Source: JAKLKS01 sp964370855
GTDB lineage: Bacteria; Planctomycetota; JAJSAM01; JAKLKS01
Assembly: GCA_964370855.1 (NCBI GenBank)
Contig: CAYJMF010000099.1
Location: 1-17,912, forward strand
Length of the DNA stretch: 17,912 nt
Direction: 5' to 3'
In this document: piece by piece, positions 1-6,742 of the stretch
Numbering within the stretch: the stretch's first letter is position 1
Layout of the letters: each line of letters opens with the position of its first letter
The notes under the pieces: model-generated
Database searches by the model: none
Seen by the model: only the letters and a program-made list of their open reading frames with translations
What the model was told of the DNA's origin: nothing
Position numbers and translations under genes: made by a program

Positions 1-56
<56 letters not shown>

Positions 57-114
57 AACCGCCCCCGTGAATGAGGGGGGCCGACGAACGCCTCCCTCCT
101 CCCCCCCTCCCCTC

Positions 115-2268
115 CTACACCCTCGTCAGATCCAGCCGATCCCCGAACCGCATCGCCAGCGCCCTCCGCAGCGGGGCGTTCTCCGCCTTCTCCAGCAGGG
201 GATCCCCCTCGATGAACCCGAAGGCCTCCCGCCGCGCCCGGTCGAGGAGGGCCCCGTCGAGGAGCGCCTCCGGCATCCGCAGATCCGGAAGGCCGCTCTG
301 CCGCGTCCCGAAGAACTCCCCGGGGCCGCGGAGCTCGAGGTCCCTCTCGGCGATGCGGAAGCCGTCGTCGGTCTCCACCATGGCCTCGATGCGGGCCCTC
401 GACTCGGCCCCCCGGGCGTCGGAGAACAGCAGGCACCAGGAGGCGTGGGGCCCCCGCCCGATGCGGCCGCGGAGCTGGTGGAGCTGGCTCAGGCCGAAGC
501 GCTCCGCATGCAGGACCGCGAGCACGCTCGCGTTGGGGACGTCCACCCCCACCTCCACCACCACCGTGGAGACGAGCACGTGGGTGCGCCCCGCGCGGAA
601 CTCCTCCATGGCGCGCCGCTTGTCCGCGGACTTCATGCGCCCGTGGAGGAGACCGACGCGGAGGTCCGGGAACACCTCCGCGGCGAGCCGCTCCGCCTCC
701 ACCTCGGCGGCGCGGAGGTCGAGCTCCTCCGATTCCTCCACCAGGGGGCAGATGAAGAACGCCTGCCGGCCCGCCGCCGCCTCGCGGCGGACGAGCTCGC
801 AGGACTCCCCCTCCTCCTCCGGGGCCACGGCCACCGTCGTCACCGGCCTCCGGCCGGGGGGGCGCTCGTCGATGACCGAAACGTCGAGGTCCCCGAAGAG
901 CGTGAGGCAGAGCGTCCGCGGGATGGGCGTCGCCGTCAGGTAGAGGAGGTCGGGCCGCATCCCCTTGTCGCGGAAGATCCGCCGCTGGTGGACGCCGAAG
1001 CGGTGCTGCTCGTCCACCACCGCCACCCCGAGGTCGCGGAAGCGCACGTCCTTCTCCAGCACCGCGTGGGTCGTGACGAGGACGTCCACGGATCCGTCCC
1101 GCACGCCGGCCAGCAGCGCCGTGCGGTTCGCCTTCCGCATCCCGCCGGAGAGGAGCTCGATGCGGACCCGGCTCCCGTCCAGCGCCCGGCGGAACCCCGC
1201 GAAGTGCTGCTCCGCGAGGATCTCCGTCGGGGCGAGGATGGCGGCCTGGCGCCGGTTGGCCACGGCCACGAGCATCGCGTAGAGCGCCACCGCCGTCTTC
1301 CCGCTCCCCACGTCCCCCTGGAGGAGCCGGTTCATGGGATGGGGGGCGGCGAAGTCCGCGAGGAGGTCCCCGGCGGCGCGGTCCTGTGCCTTCGTGAAGG
1401 CGAAGGGGAAGCGCGCGCGGATGCGCCGGTCGAGTTCCGGGGAGAGGGCGTAGGCGAAGCCGCGCTCCTCCCGCACGAGATCCCGGCGGCGCACCGCCAG
1501 CGCGAGCTGGAGGAACAGGAGCTCGTCGAAGCGCAGGCGCCTGCGCGCCGCGTCGGCGGATGCCGGGTCCGGGGGGAAGTGGATCCAGGAGACGGCGTCG
1601 CGCAGCGCCACGAGCCCCGCCTCCTCCCGCAGGCGGTCCGGCAGGGGGTCCTCCACGGCGGCGAGGTGCTGGTCGAGGGCGTCCCGCACGGCGCGGCGGA
1701 GGTCCCGCTGGCGGAGTCCCTTCGTGAGCGGGTAGAGCGGGACGATGCGGCCGAAGGAGTCCCCGTCCCCGTCGCCGTCCTCCCCGCCGGCCCGGCCGAG
1801 GACCTCGGTCTCCGGCGAGGACATGCGGAACCCACGCCGCCGCACCACCTTCCCCGACAGCACGACGTCGTCGTCCTCGCGGAAGTGGTCCTTCCTGTAG
1901 GGCTGGTTCCACCACTCCGCCTCGAAGGCGCCGGTGTCGTCGGCCACCACGACGCGCACCACGCTGAGCGGCCGGCGCCCCCTCCGCCCGGGGATGCGCT
2001 GGAGGATCACCCGCGTCACGCGCCCCCGCACCACCGCCGTCTCCCCCTCGGCGAGTTCGCCGATGGGCGTGATCCGCCGGCGGTCCTCGTGGGCGCGGGG
2101 GTAGAAGTGCAGGAGCTGCTCCGGGGTCTCCACCCGCAGCCCCTGGAGGAGGCGCGCCCGGGCCGGCCCCACGCCGCGGAGGAACTGCACCGGGAGCGGG
2201 TCCGCCGGTTCGGGGGACCGGCGGGAACCGCGTCGTGATGGAACGGGGGAATCCGGGGACGGGGGCAT
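115..2268 (-). CDS. recG: ATP-dependent DNA helicase RecG
   Basis: RecG is the branched-DNA helicase that remodels stalled replication forks and Holliday junctions. With the start at 2268 the protein has 717 residues, normal for RecG. The N-terminal wedge/OB region begins with a helix-hairpin-helix-like FLRGVGPARARLLQGL and HFYPRAHEDRR. The SF2 helicase core follows: Walker A GDVGSGKT (about residues 318-325), APTEILAEQH (motif Ia), TTHAVLE (Ib), DEQH box (about 419-422), TATPIPRTL (motif III), then GLLHGRM, STVVVEVGVDVPNA and QLRGRIGRG (motifs IV-VI). The C-terminal ELRGPGEFFGTRQSGLPDLR is the RecG-type end. The start is uncertain: ATG 2268 has a weak GGAG 4 nt upstream, ATG 2286 has no ribosome site, and ATG 2436 would add a low-complexity tail overlapping the divergent neighbour. 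It is transcribed divergently from the SUMF1-domain gene. Confidence 0.96.
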   Translation of the reverse strand: MPPSPDSPVPSRRGSRRSPEPADPLPVQFLRGVGPARARLLQGLRVETPEQLLHFYPRAHEDRRRITPIGELAEGETAVVRGRVTRVILQRIPGRRGRRPLSVVRVVVADDTGAFEAEWWNQPYRKDHFREDDDVVLSGKVVRRRGFRMSSPETEVLGRAGGEDGDGDGDSFGRIVPLYPLTKGLRQRDLRRAVRDALDQHLAAVEDPLPDRLREEAGLVALRDAVSWIHFPPDPASADAARRRLRFDELLFLQLALAVRRRDLVREERGFAYALSPELDRRIRARFPFAFTKAQDRAAGDLLADFAAPHPMNRLLQGDVGSGKTAVALYAMLVAVANRRQAAILAPTEILAEQHFAGFRRALDGSRVRIELLSGGMRKANRTALLAGVRDGSVDVLVTTHAVLEKDVRFRDLGVAVVDEQHRFGVHQRRIFRDKGMRPDLLYLTATPIPRTLCLTLFGDLDVSVIDERPPGRRPVTTVAVAPEEEGESCELVRREAAAGRQAFFICPLVEESEELDLRAAEVEAERLAAEVFPDLRVGLLHGRMKSADKRRAMEEFRAGRTHVLVSTVVVEVGVDVPNASVLAVLHAERFGLSQLHQLRGRIGRGPHASWCLLFSDARGAESRARIEAMVETDDGFRIAERDLELRGPGEFFGTRQSGLPDLRMPEALLDGALLDRARREAFGFIEGDPLLEKAENAPLRRALAMRFGDRLDLTRV

Positions 2269-2280
2269 GGGGCTCCGACG

Positions 2281-2287
2281 TATCATA
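2281..2287. promoter_or_regulatory. Candidate symmetric -10 element between divergent genes
   Basis: In a GC-saturated intergenic region, TATCATA reads as TATCAT on the plus strand and TATGAT on the minus strand, each 5 of 6 matches to the sigma-70 -10 consensus. No good -35 box is visible for either direction. For recG the transcript would start only a few bases before ATG 2268, giving a nearly leaderless mRNA. This is inference from sequence only. Confidence 0.3.
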
Positions 2288-2308
2288 GGACGCAGGACCG
2301 CCGCCCCG

Positions 2309-2325
2309 CCGGACGGATCGTCCGG
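2309..2325. promoter_or_regulatory. Palindrome in recG/SUMF1 divergent spacer (possible operator)
   Basis: CCGGAC and GTCCGG form perfect 6-bp arms around a 5-base centre. It lies in the spacer between the divergent recG and SUMF1-domain genes, about 100 bases before the latter. Operator or chance palindrome cannot be distinguished in such GC-rich DNA. Confidence 0.25.
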
Positions 2326-2425
2326 GGAGCCGGGGCGTCGAACCGTAGGGGACCCCGGCGACGGGACTCCGCCCGCCGCCCCGCCCGGCGTGGACCGGGG
2401 AGAGGGGGCCGAGGGGGAGGCATCC

Positions 2426-3709
2426 ATGACCGCCACCGCAGCCGTCCGGGCCGCTCTTCTCGCCGTCCCCCTCCTCCTGGCCGCACCGCCCTCCCTGTCC
2501 GCGCAGGAGGCTCCGGTCCCCGCCGCCGCGAAGGAGGAGGGGAAGCCCGCCGACGTCGAGGCCCTCCGGAAGGAGCTGGAGGCGACCTACCTCCAGGTCC
2601 GCCAGGATTTCCACGCCCTGCGCGGCGAGAAGGCGCCGGAGCACATCGCGAAGCTCGCCGAGGCCCTGCGCGCGGCCGCCGAGGGGAGCCAGGGGGGGTT
2701 CCTCCCCGATTCCGAGATCCCCGCCGTCTGGACGAAGGCGGGGCTGCTCGGCCCCGTCACCGCGGAACGGCTCGCCCGGCGGTACACCGAGGAGTCCGCC
2801 GCCGGGGGCGGGGACGCCCCGGCGGTCCTCGCCCGGGCGGCGCGCCTCGTCTTCCCCGAGGAGAAGATGGAGGACAACTGGGACAAGCACTTCCTCGACC
2901 TCGACGTGGTCGCCCGCTGGGCGAAGGCGTCGGGGGGAGCGGCGGCGGGAGGGGCGCCGGGGGCCGCGGCCGCGTCCGGCGCGCCCGATCCCGCGGACAT
3001 GGTCCTCGTCCCGAAGGGGGAGTTCCACGTGCCCGAGAACCGCGGCCGGGGGTGGCCCGACCCGGGCCAGAAGGCCGAGAAGCGCACGGTGAAGGCGTTC
3101 TACATGGATCGCACGGAGGTCTCCTGCGCCGCCTACGGGGCGTTCCTCGGGACCGTGAAGGACGCGAAGCTGAAGGAGCGCATCCTCCCCTCGGAGTGGA
3201 GCCTCGGGGAGAAGGGGGCCGTCGTCATGCCCGCCGGCGCGGGGAACCTCCCCGTGACCGGGATCCCCTACGAGGGCGCGGCCGCCTTCGCACAACACCA
3301 CGGGAAGAGGCTCCCCACGGAGGACGAGTGGGAGCGGGCGGCCCGGGGCAACCTCGGCTGGCTCTACCCCTGGGGCAACGAGTGGGTGGCCGGCGCCGCC
3401 GTGGTCGGGGGCGCCCCGGGCCCCGCGCCCGTGGGGACGACGGGCGGGGACAAGTCCACCTTCGGCGTCCTCGATCTCTGCGGCAACGTGTCGGAGATCT
3501 GCGCCACCTTCCCCGACGGGAAGACCATCAAGGGGATCCCCAAGGCCACGGACCAGGTGGTGCGCCGGGGGGGCAACTTCAAGGAGGCCGCCGACGAGGC
3601 CGCCAACGACTGGCGGTTCCTGACGGGCCCCGTCTCGCGATCCGACCTCATCGGCTTCCGCTGCGCCATGGACGAGCGGGACTACGAGAGGAAGTACGGG
3701 AAGAAGTAG
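2426..3709 (+). CDS. Secreted SUMF1/formylglycine-generating-enzyme-fold protein
   Basis: A 427-residue protein. The start at ATG 2426 is favoured by GGGGGAGG five to six bases upstream and because translation then opens with a signal peptide (hydrophobic core LLAVPLLLAAPPSL, likely cleavage after LSA-Q). Residues about 30-190 are an alanine-rich helical region of unknown function. From about 193 a SUMF1/FGE-sulfatase domain follows: MVLVPKGEFHV, FYMDRTEVSCAAYGAFL, PVTGIPYEGAAAFAQ, GKRLPTEDEWERAARG, YPWGNEW, GVLDLCGNVSE, VRRGGNF and IGFRCAMD near the end. No cysteine lies between RRGGNF and GFRC, where aerobic FGE carries its copper-binding Cys pair, so true sulfatase-activating activity is unlikely. 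Such domains also serve as sugar-binding, iron-oxidase or scaffold folds. It is the only plus-strand gene and converges on the lipoprotein gene 16 bases downstream. Confidence 0.9.
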   Translation: MTATAAVRAALLAVPLLLAAPPSLSAQEAPVPAAAKEEGKPADVEALRKELEATYLQVRQDFHALRGEKAPEHIAKLAEALRAAAEGSQGGFLPDSEIPAVWTKAGLLGPVTAERLARRYTEESAAGGGDAPAVLARAARLVFPEEKMEDNWDKHFLDLDVVARWAKASGGAAAGGAPGAAAASGAPDPADMVLVPKGEFHVPENRGRGWPDPGQKAEKRTVKAFYMDRTEVSCAAYGAFLGTVKDAKLKERILPSEWSLGEKGAVVMPAGAGNLPVTGIPYEGAAAFAQHHGKRLPTEDEWERAARGNLGWLYPWGNEWVAGAAVVGGAPGPAPVGTTGGDKSTFGVLDLCGNVSEICATFPDGKTIKGIPKATDQVVRRGGNFKEAADEAANDWRFLTGPVSRSDLIGFRCAMDERDYERKYGKK

Positions 3710-3725
3710 ACGGGGAGGGGAGGGG

Positions 3726-4337
3726 CTACTTCTCCGTCCTCTCCTGCTTCTCCCGCTTCTCGCCCTTCTCCGGCCGATCGTCCCGCAGCTCCCCCTTCAG
3801 GCGCTGCAGCATCTCCTCGAGCTTCCGGGTGTGCTGCTCCAGCTCCCGGATGCGGTTGTCCCGCTTCCCGATGGCGGCCCGCAGCTCGTCCGCCGGCCCC
3901 ATGGAGCGGTGGTCCCCACCGGGGTTCCCGCCGCTGACGGCCCCCTCGAGACGCTCGATGCGCTCCATGGCGCGGCGGAGATTCCCGTGGAGTTCGGCCA
4001 GGCGGTCCTCGGGACCCGGGCCGGCCTGGGGACGCGGGGTCTCCCTCCCCGGACGGGCCTTCCCGGCCGGCAGGTCCCTGCGGGCGATGCGGAGGCGGGC
4101 GGCCATGGGCGCCTTCCGATGCCCGGCGCGCTTCCCCTCCTTGACACGGTGGAGAGGGGCTCCGGGGTGGCGGGCCGCGAGGGGCGGCGCGCCGGGGCCA
4201 TCCCTGTACATCCCCGCCCCCGGCGGAGGGCCGTGGGGACCGGCGCCATAGGGGCCGGCATGGGGGCAGGCGCAGCCCGCGGCGAGGAGGCCCACGGAGG
4301 CCACGGGAAGCAGGAGCAGGCGGGAGAGGGGGTTCAT
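3726..4337 (-). CDS. Predicted lipoprotein with C-terminal coiled coil
   Basis: A 203-residue protein. The start is supported by AAGGAG seven bases before the ATG. Residues 1-22 form a lipoprotein signal: basic start, hydrophobic LLLLPVASVGLL, then lipobox LAAG-C with the acylated cysteine at position 22. The next stretch is Pro/Gly/His rich (CPHAGPYGAGPHGPPPG). The C-terminal third has heptad-like charged helices (LHGNLRRAMERIERLEG, later RIRELEQHTRKLEEMLQRLKG) and ends in a Lys/Glu tail. I do not recognise a family. It lies 115 bases downstream of the anti-sigma gene on the same strand and could be an envelope protein co-expressed with or controlled by that sigma factor. Lnt, encoded in the same window, would complete its acylation. 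Confidence 0.85.
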   Translation of the reverse strand: MNPLSRLLLLPVASVGLLAAGCACPHAGPYGAGPHGPPPGAGMYRDGPGAPPLAARHPGAPLHRVKEGKRAGHRKAPMAARLRIARRDLPAGKARPGRETPRPQAGPGPEDRLAELHGNLRRAMERIERLEGAVSGGNPGGDHRSMGPADELRAAIGKRDNRIRELEQHTRKLEEMLQRLKGELRDDRPEKGEKREKQERTEK

Positions 4338-4428
4338 GGGAGGTCTCCTTCCGGGAATGACGGGACGTCGGTTCCTGGGATCACAACACCGCTCGAGGCG
4401 ACGGGGTTCCGGCTCCGGTCACGGCGGC

Positions 4429-4450
4429 GGAAGGGGCGCGCGCCCCCTCC
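4429..4450 (-). terminator. Hairpin just after anti-sigma stop (possible terminator)
   Basis: An 11-bp inverted repeat (GGAGGGGGCGC against GCGCCCCTTCC on the minus strand, one G-U pair) starts three bases past the anti-sigma stop codon. The arms abut, so the innermost bases must form the loop. No U-run follows, so it may be a weak terminator, an RNA-stabilising 3' hairpin, or chance in GC-rich DNA. Confidence 0.4.
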
Positions 4451-4452
4451 GG

Positions 4453-6048
4453 TCACCTGACGGGGTTCTCGAAGACGTGGATCTCGAGGAGGATCTCCCC
4501 CGCCGCGTCGGCCTTGCCGCCGGAGGAGGGTGGCTGCTCCTTCGTCGGGGGTGCGGCCATCTTCTTCAGCTGCTCCCGGCTCGGGAAGGGGGGAGGGACC
4601 GGCTCCCCGGGGTCGGGGGCAGGGGCGCCGCCCCCGGGCGCGGCGCCGGAGCCGGCGCCGGCCGCCCCGGGCGCACCCGGAACGTCCCCGCCGGCGCGCT
4701 CCTCGGACTTCCCCTTCGCCGCCCCCGGGACGGTGCGGCGGAGTGCATCCAGGAGTTCCGCGGGGGCCTCCACCTCCATGTCGGGAAGGACCTTGAAGTG
4801 GGTCTCCGTGAGGGCCGGGTCCTTCGTGAGGGCGTTCCGCAGCCTCTCGACGTCCTTCGCCTTCATCCGGATCTGGAGGACCTTCTCCCCGGGAAGGGGA
4901 GTCCCGGCGGCGGTTTCGAAGGACCCGGACCGGGCCTCCTCCACGGCGCGCCGCAGGCGGCCGTAGGACGTGTCCAGGTCCGAGGCGCGCACCCAGGGCT
5001 CCCGGGTGTGGGGGAGGTCCTTGAGGGCGAAGAGGACCGATTCCACGGTGCGCTGTCCCCGGGCGAGGTCGTCGGCCCGATAGAAGACCGCCTGGCGGCC
5101 GGCGTCCCGCATCCGCGTCCCGTCGTCGTCCACCGCGTCGTCCCGCTTCCCCGCCTCCTTGTCCACGGGGGCGTCCTTGCCGTCGCGCTCCTCCCGCCCG
5201 GCCGCGAGGCCGTCGGCCTTCTTCCGCCCCGCCGCGGACTTCGCGTCTCCTCCCCGCGGGCTGGCCCGCGGGCTGGCCCGCGTGCTGGAGGCGTCCGGGT
5301 CCTCGCCGATGTCGCCGTTGGCGGAGGGCTCGGCGGGCGGCGGAGCGACGGGGGCGGCGTCGGCCGAAGTCGATGCCGTCACCGGCGGTGCGGGGGCCGG
5401 GGCGGGCGCCGGCGCCGGGGCGGCGAGCCTGCCCTTCGGCGCGGGGGCCCCCGGGAGCGCCTTCTCCTCGGGGCCGGAGGATGCGGAGGAACGGTCCGCG
5501 GGCGGAGCGCCGGCATCGGGCCTGGCGGCGGCATCGAGGTAGCCTCCCTCCTCGGCCTCCTTCGCCTCCTGCGCCTCCTGCGCCGGGGCGGCGAGGGCCG
5601 CGGGCACCCCGGCGTCGGCGTCGGACGCGGGGTCCGTCTCCGGCGGGCCCCCGGGGAGGGGGGACGCCCGCTCGGCATGGGGAGTCCCGCCGGCGAAGGG
5701 GGTCCCCTCCCTCGCCCCCGTCCCGACCATCACCATGGCGAGGAGGGAGGCCGCGGCGACGGCGCCGGCCACGAGGAAGGGCCAGAGGGGGAGGAGGCGC
5801 CCCGCGGGGCGGACCGCCGCCGGGGGCGGCGCGGCGGCGATGCGCTCCATGACGGAGGCGGCGAGGACCGGCGGCGGGACGGGGCGCGGCACGGCGCGGA
5901 GGCGGGCTGCCACGGCCTCCTCCGCGGAGCGGGCGTCGCGGCAGGCGGCGCAGCCCTCGAGGTGGCGCTCCACCTCCGCACGCTCCGCGGGCGGGAGCTC
6001 CCCGTCCACGAGGGCGGTGATCCTCTCGGCGGCGTCGGAGCAGTTCAT
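4453..6048 (-). CDS. Anti-sigma factor with zinc-binding N-terminus and long exported domain
   Basis: A 531-residue membrane protein expected to hold the ECF sigma factor encoded immediately upstream. The N-terminus is a zinc-binding anti-sigma (ZAS/zf-HC2) domain with C3 and the signature H29-x3-C33-x2-C36. One transmembrane helix spans about residues 86-108 (LPLWPFLVAGAVAAASLLAM). The remaining roughly 420 residues should be outside the cytoplasm: a disordered Pro/Ala/Asp-rich stretch (including an AP-repeat run and an RASPRASPR repeat), then a more ordered segment about 315-445 (YRADDLARGQRTVESVLFAL, VLQIRMKAKDVERLRNALT), another linker, and a short C-terminal strand (EILLEIHVFENP). Typical ZAS anti-sigmas are about 200-280 residues, so the exported part is unusually large. 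The ATG overlaps the sigma stop (ATGA), implying translational coupling. Confidence 0.88.
   Translation of the reverse strand: MNCSDAAERITALVDGELPPAERAEVERHLEGCAACRDARSAEEAVAARLRAVPRPVPPPVLAASVMERIAAAPPPAAVRPAGRLLPLWPFLVAGAVAAASLLAMVMVGTGAREGTPFAGGTPHAERASPLPGGPPETDPASDADAGVPAALAAPAQEAQEAKEAEEGGYLDAAARPDAGAPPADRSSASSGPEEKALPGAPAPKGRLAAPAPAPAPAPAPPVTASTSADAAPVAPPPAEPSANGDIGEDPDASSTRASPRASPRGGDAKSAAGRKKADGLAAGREERDGKDAPVDKEAGKRDDAVDDDGTRMRDAGRQAVFYRADDLARGQRTVESVLFALKDLPHTREPWVRASDLDTSYGRLRRAVEEARSGSFETAAGTPLPGEKVLQIRMKAKDVERLRNALTKDPALTETHFKVLPDMEVEAPAELLDALRRTVPGAAKGKSEERAGGDVPGAPGAAGAGSGAAPGGGAPAPDPGEPVPPPFPSREQLKKMAAPPTKEQPPSSGGKADAAGEILLEIHVFENPVR
5255..5290. repeat. 12-bp in-frame tandem repeat
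   Basis: Two perfect copies of CGCGGGCTGGCC are followed by a diverged third (CGCGTGCTGGAG). Each unit encodes four residues of the disordered linker of the anti-sigma factor, giving RASP-type repeats. Copy number could vary without frameshift. Confidence 0.7.
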
Positions 6049-6665
6049 CGCGCCCCTCCCGTCCTGTCCGCCGCCGGGAGCAGGCGGTCGCGCAGCGCCG
6101 CGCGCCCCCGGTGGATGCGGGAACGGACCGTGCCCACGGGCACGCCCGTGGCCTCCGCGATCTCCTCGTAGGAGAGCCCCTCGAGGTCGCGCAGGACCAC
6201 GGCCTCGCGGTACTCCTCGTCCAGTGTCGCCAGGGCACGGTGCACCCGCTCCGCCTCCTCGTGCCGCTCCGCCTCGTCCCCGGGGCCGGGACCGCGGGCC
6301 GCGGGCTCCGCGGGGCCGACGGGATCCCCTCCCTCCCCGTCGCCGCCGCGGCCGGCGTCGAGGGAGAGCGGGGGCCGCCCCTTCACGGATTTCCGCCGCC
6401 GGAACTCGCTCCGCACCTGGTTCAGGGCGATGGCGTAGAGCCAGGTGGAGAACGCCGCTCCGCGCCGGAAGGAGCCGAGGTTCACGTAGGCCTTCACGAG
6501 AGTCTCCTGGGCGAGGTCGTCCGCCGTCGATGGATCTCCGACCATGCGGAGGATGGCCGCGTGCACCCGGGCGCCGTGGCGGTCCACGAGGACCGCGAAG
6601 GCGTTCCGGTCGCCGGACAGGACCCGGTCGACGGCCTCCTCGTCGGTTCGTCGATCCGCTGACAA
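6045..6665 (-). CDS. ECF (sigma-24/RpoE-like) RNA polymerase sigma factor
   Basis: A 206-residue extracytoplasmic-function sigma factor. Sigma region 2 covers about residues 22-92 (AFAVLVDRHGARVHAAILR, DDLAQETLVKAYVNL, FSTWLYAIALNQVRSEFRRR) and region 4 about 143-195 (ALATLDEEYREAVVLRDLEG, LSYEEIAEATGVPVGTVRSR, IHRGRAALRDRL). They are joined by a Gly/Pro-rich linker of about 50 residues. No ATG exists near the N-terminus; the chosen TTG at 6665 has AAGGAG with a 7-base spacer and lies just before the region 2 helix. The stop overlaps the anti-sigma ATG by four bases. It sits 77 bases downstream of rodA, from which it is separated by a strong palindrome. Regulation is expected through the zinc anti-sigma; target promoters are unknown. 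Confidence 0.95.
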   Translation of the reverse strand: MSADRRTDEEAVDRVLSGDRNAFAVLVDRHGARVHAAILRMVGDPSTADDLAQETLVKAYVNLGSFRRGAAFSTWLYAIALNQVRSEFRRRKSVKGRPPLSLDAGRGGDGEGGDPVGPAEPAARGPGPGDEAERHEEAERVHRALATLDEEYREAVVLRDLEGLSYEEIAEATGVPVGTVRSRIHRGRAALRDRLLPAADRTGGAR

Positions 6666-6672
6666 CCGCCTT

Positions 6673-6678
6673 CTCCTT
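6673..6678 (-). promoter_or_regulatory. Ribosome binding site for TTG-initiated sigma gene
   Basis: AAGGAG on the minus strand lies seven bases before TTG 6665. There is no ATG or GTG start near the beginning of the conserved domain, so this site decides the start codon. Confidence 0.75.
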
Positions 6679-6693
6679 GGATGCCCTTCGAGG

Positions 6694-6718
6694 CCCCGGG
6701 GTTCCCGGAACCCCGGGG
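6694..6718 (-). terminator. Strong palindrome between rodA and sigma gene (terminator or regulatory site)
   Basis: A perfect inverted repeat with 12-base arms (CCCCGGGGTTCC / GGAACCCCGGGG) around a single central base, 24 bases past the rodA stop and 28 bases before the sigma TTG. As RNA it would fold into a very stable GC hairpin ending the mreCD-PBP2-rodA transcript, although no U-run follows. The GGGAACC half resembles the -35 of ECF promoters, so an autoregulatory promoter within it is an alternative. Confidence 0.5.
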
Positions 6719-6742
6719 GGCCAGTATCCCCCGGGGACCGCC

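Noticed and set aside
67..2238. 723-codon plus-strand open frame opposite recG
   Set aside because: The minus-strand frame contains every RecG helicase motif; the plus-strand translation is low-complexity Pro/Arg/Glu/His sequence.
5395..5425. Short GC-rich repeats in the anti-sigma gene as a possible minisatellite or CRISPR remnant
   Set aside because: They are in-frame Ala-Pro codon repeats of a disordered linker, with no spacers and no nearby cas genes.
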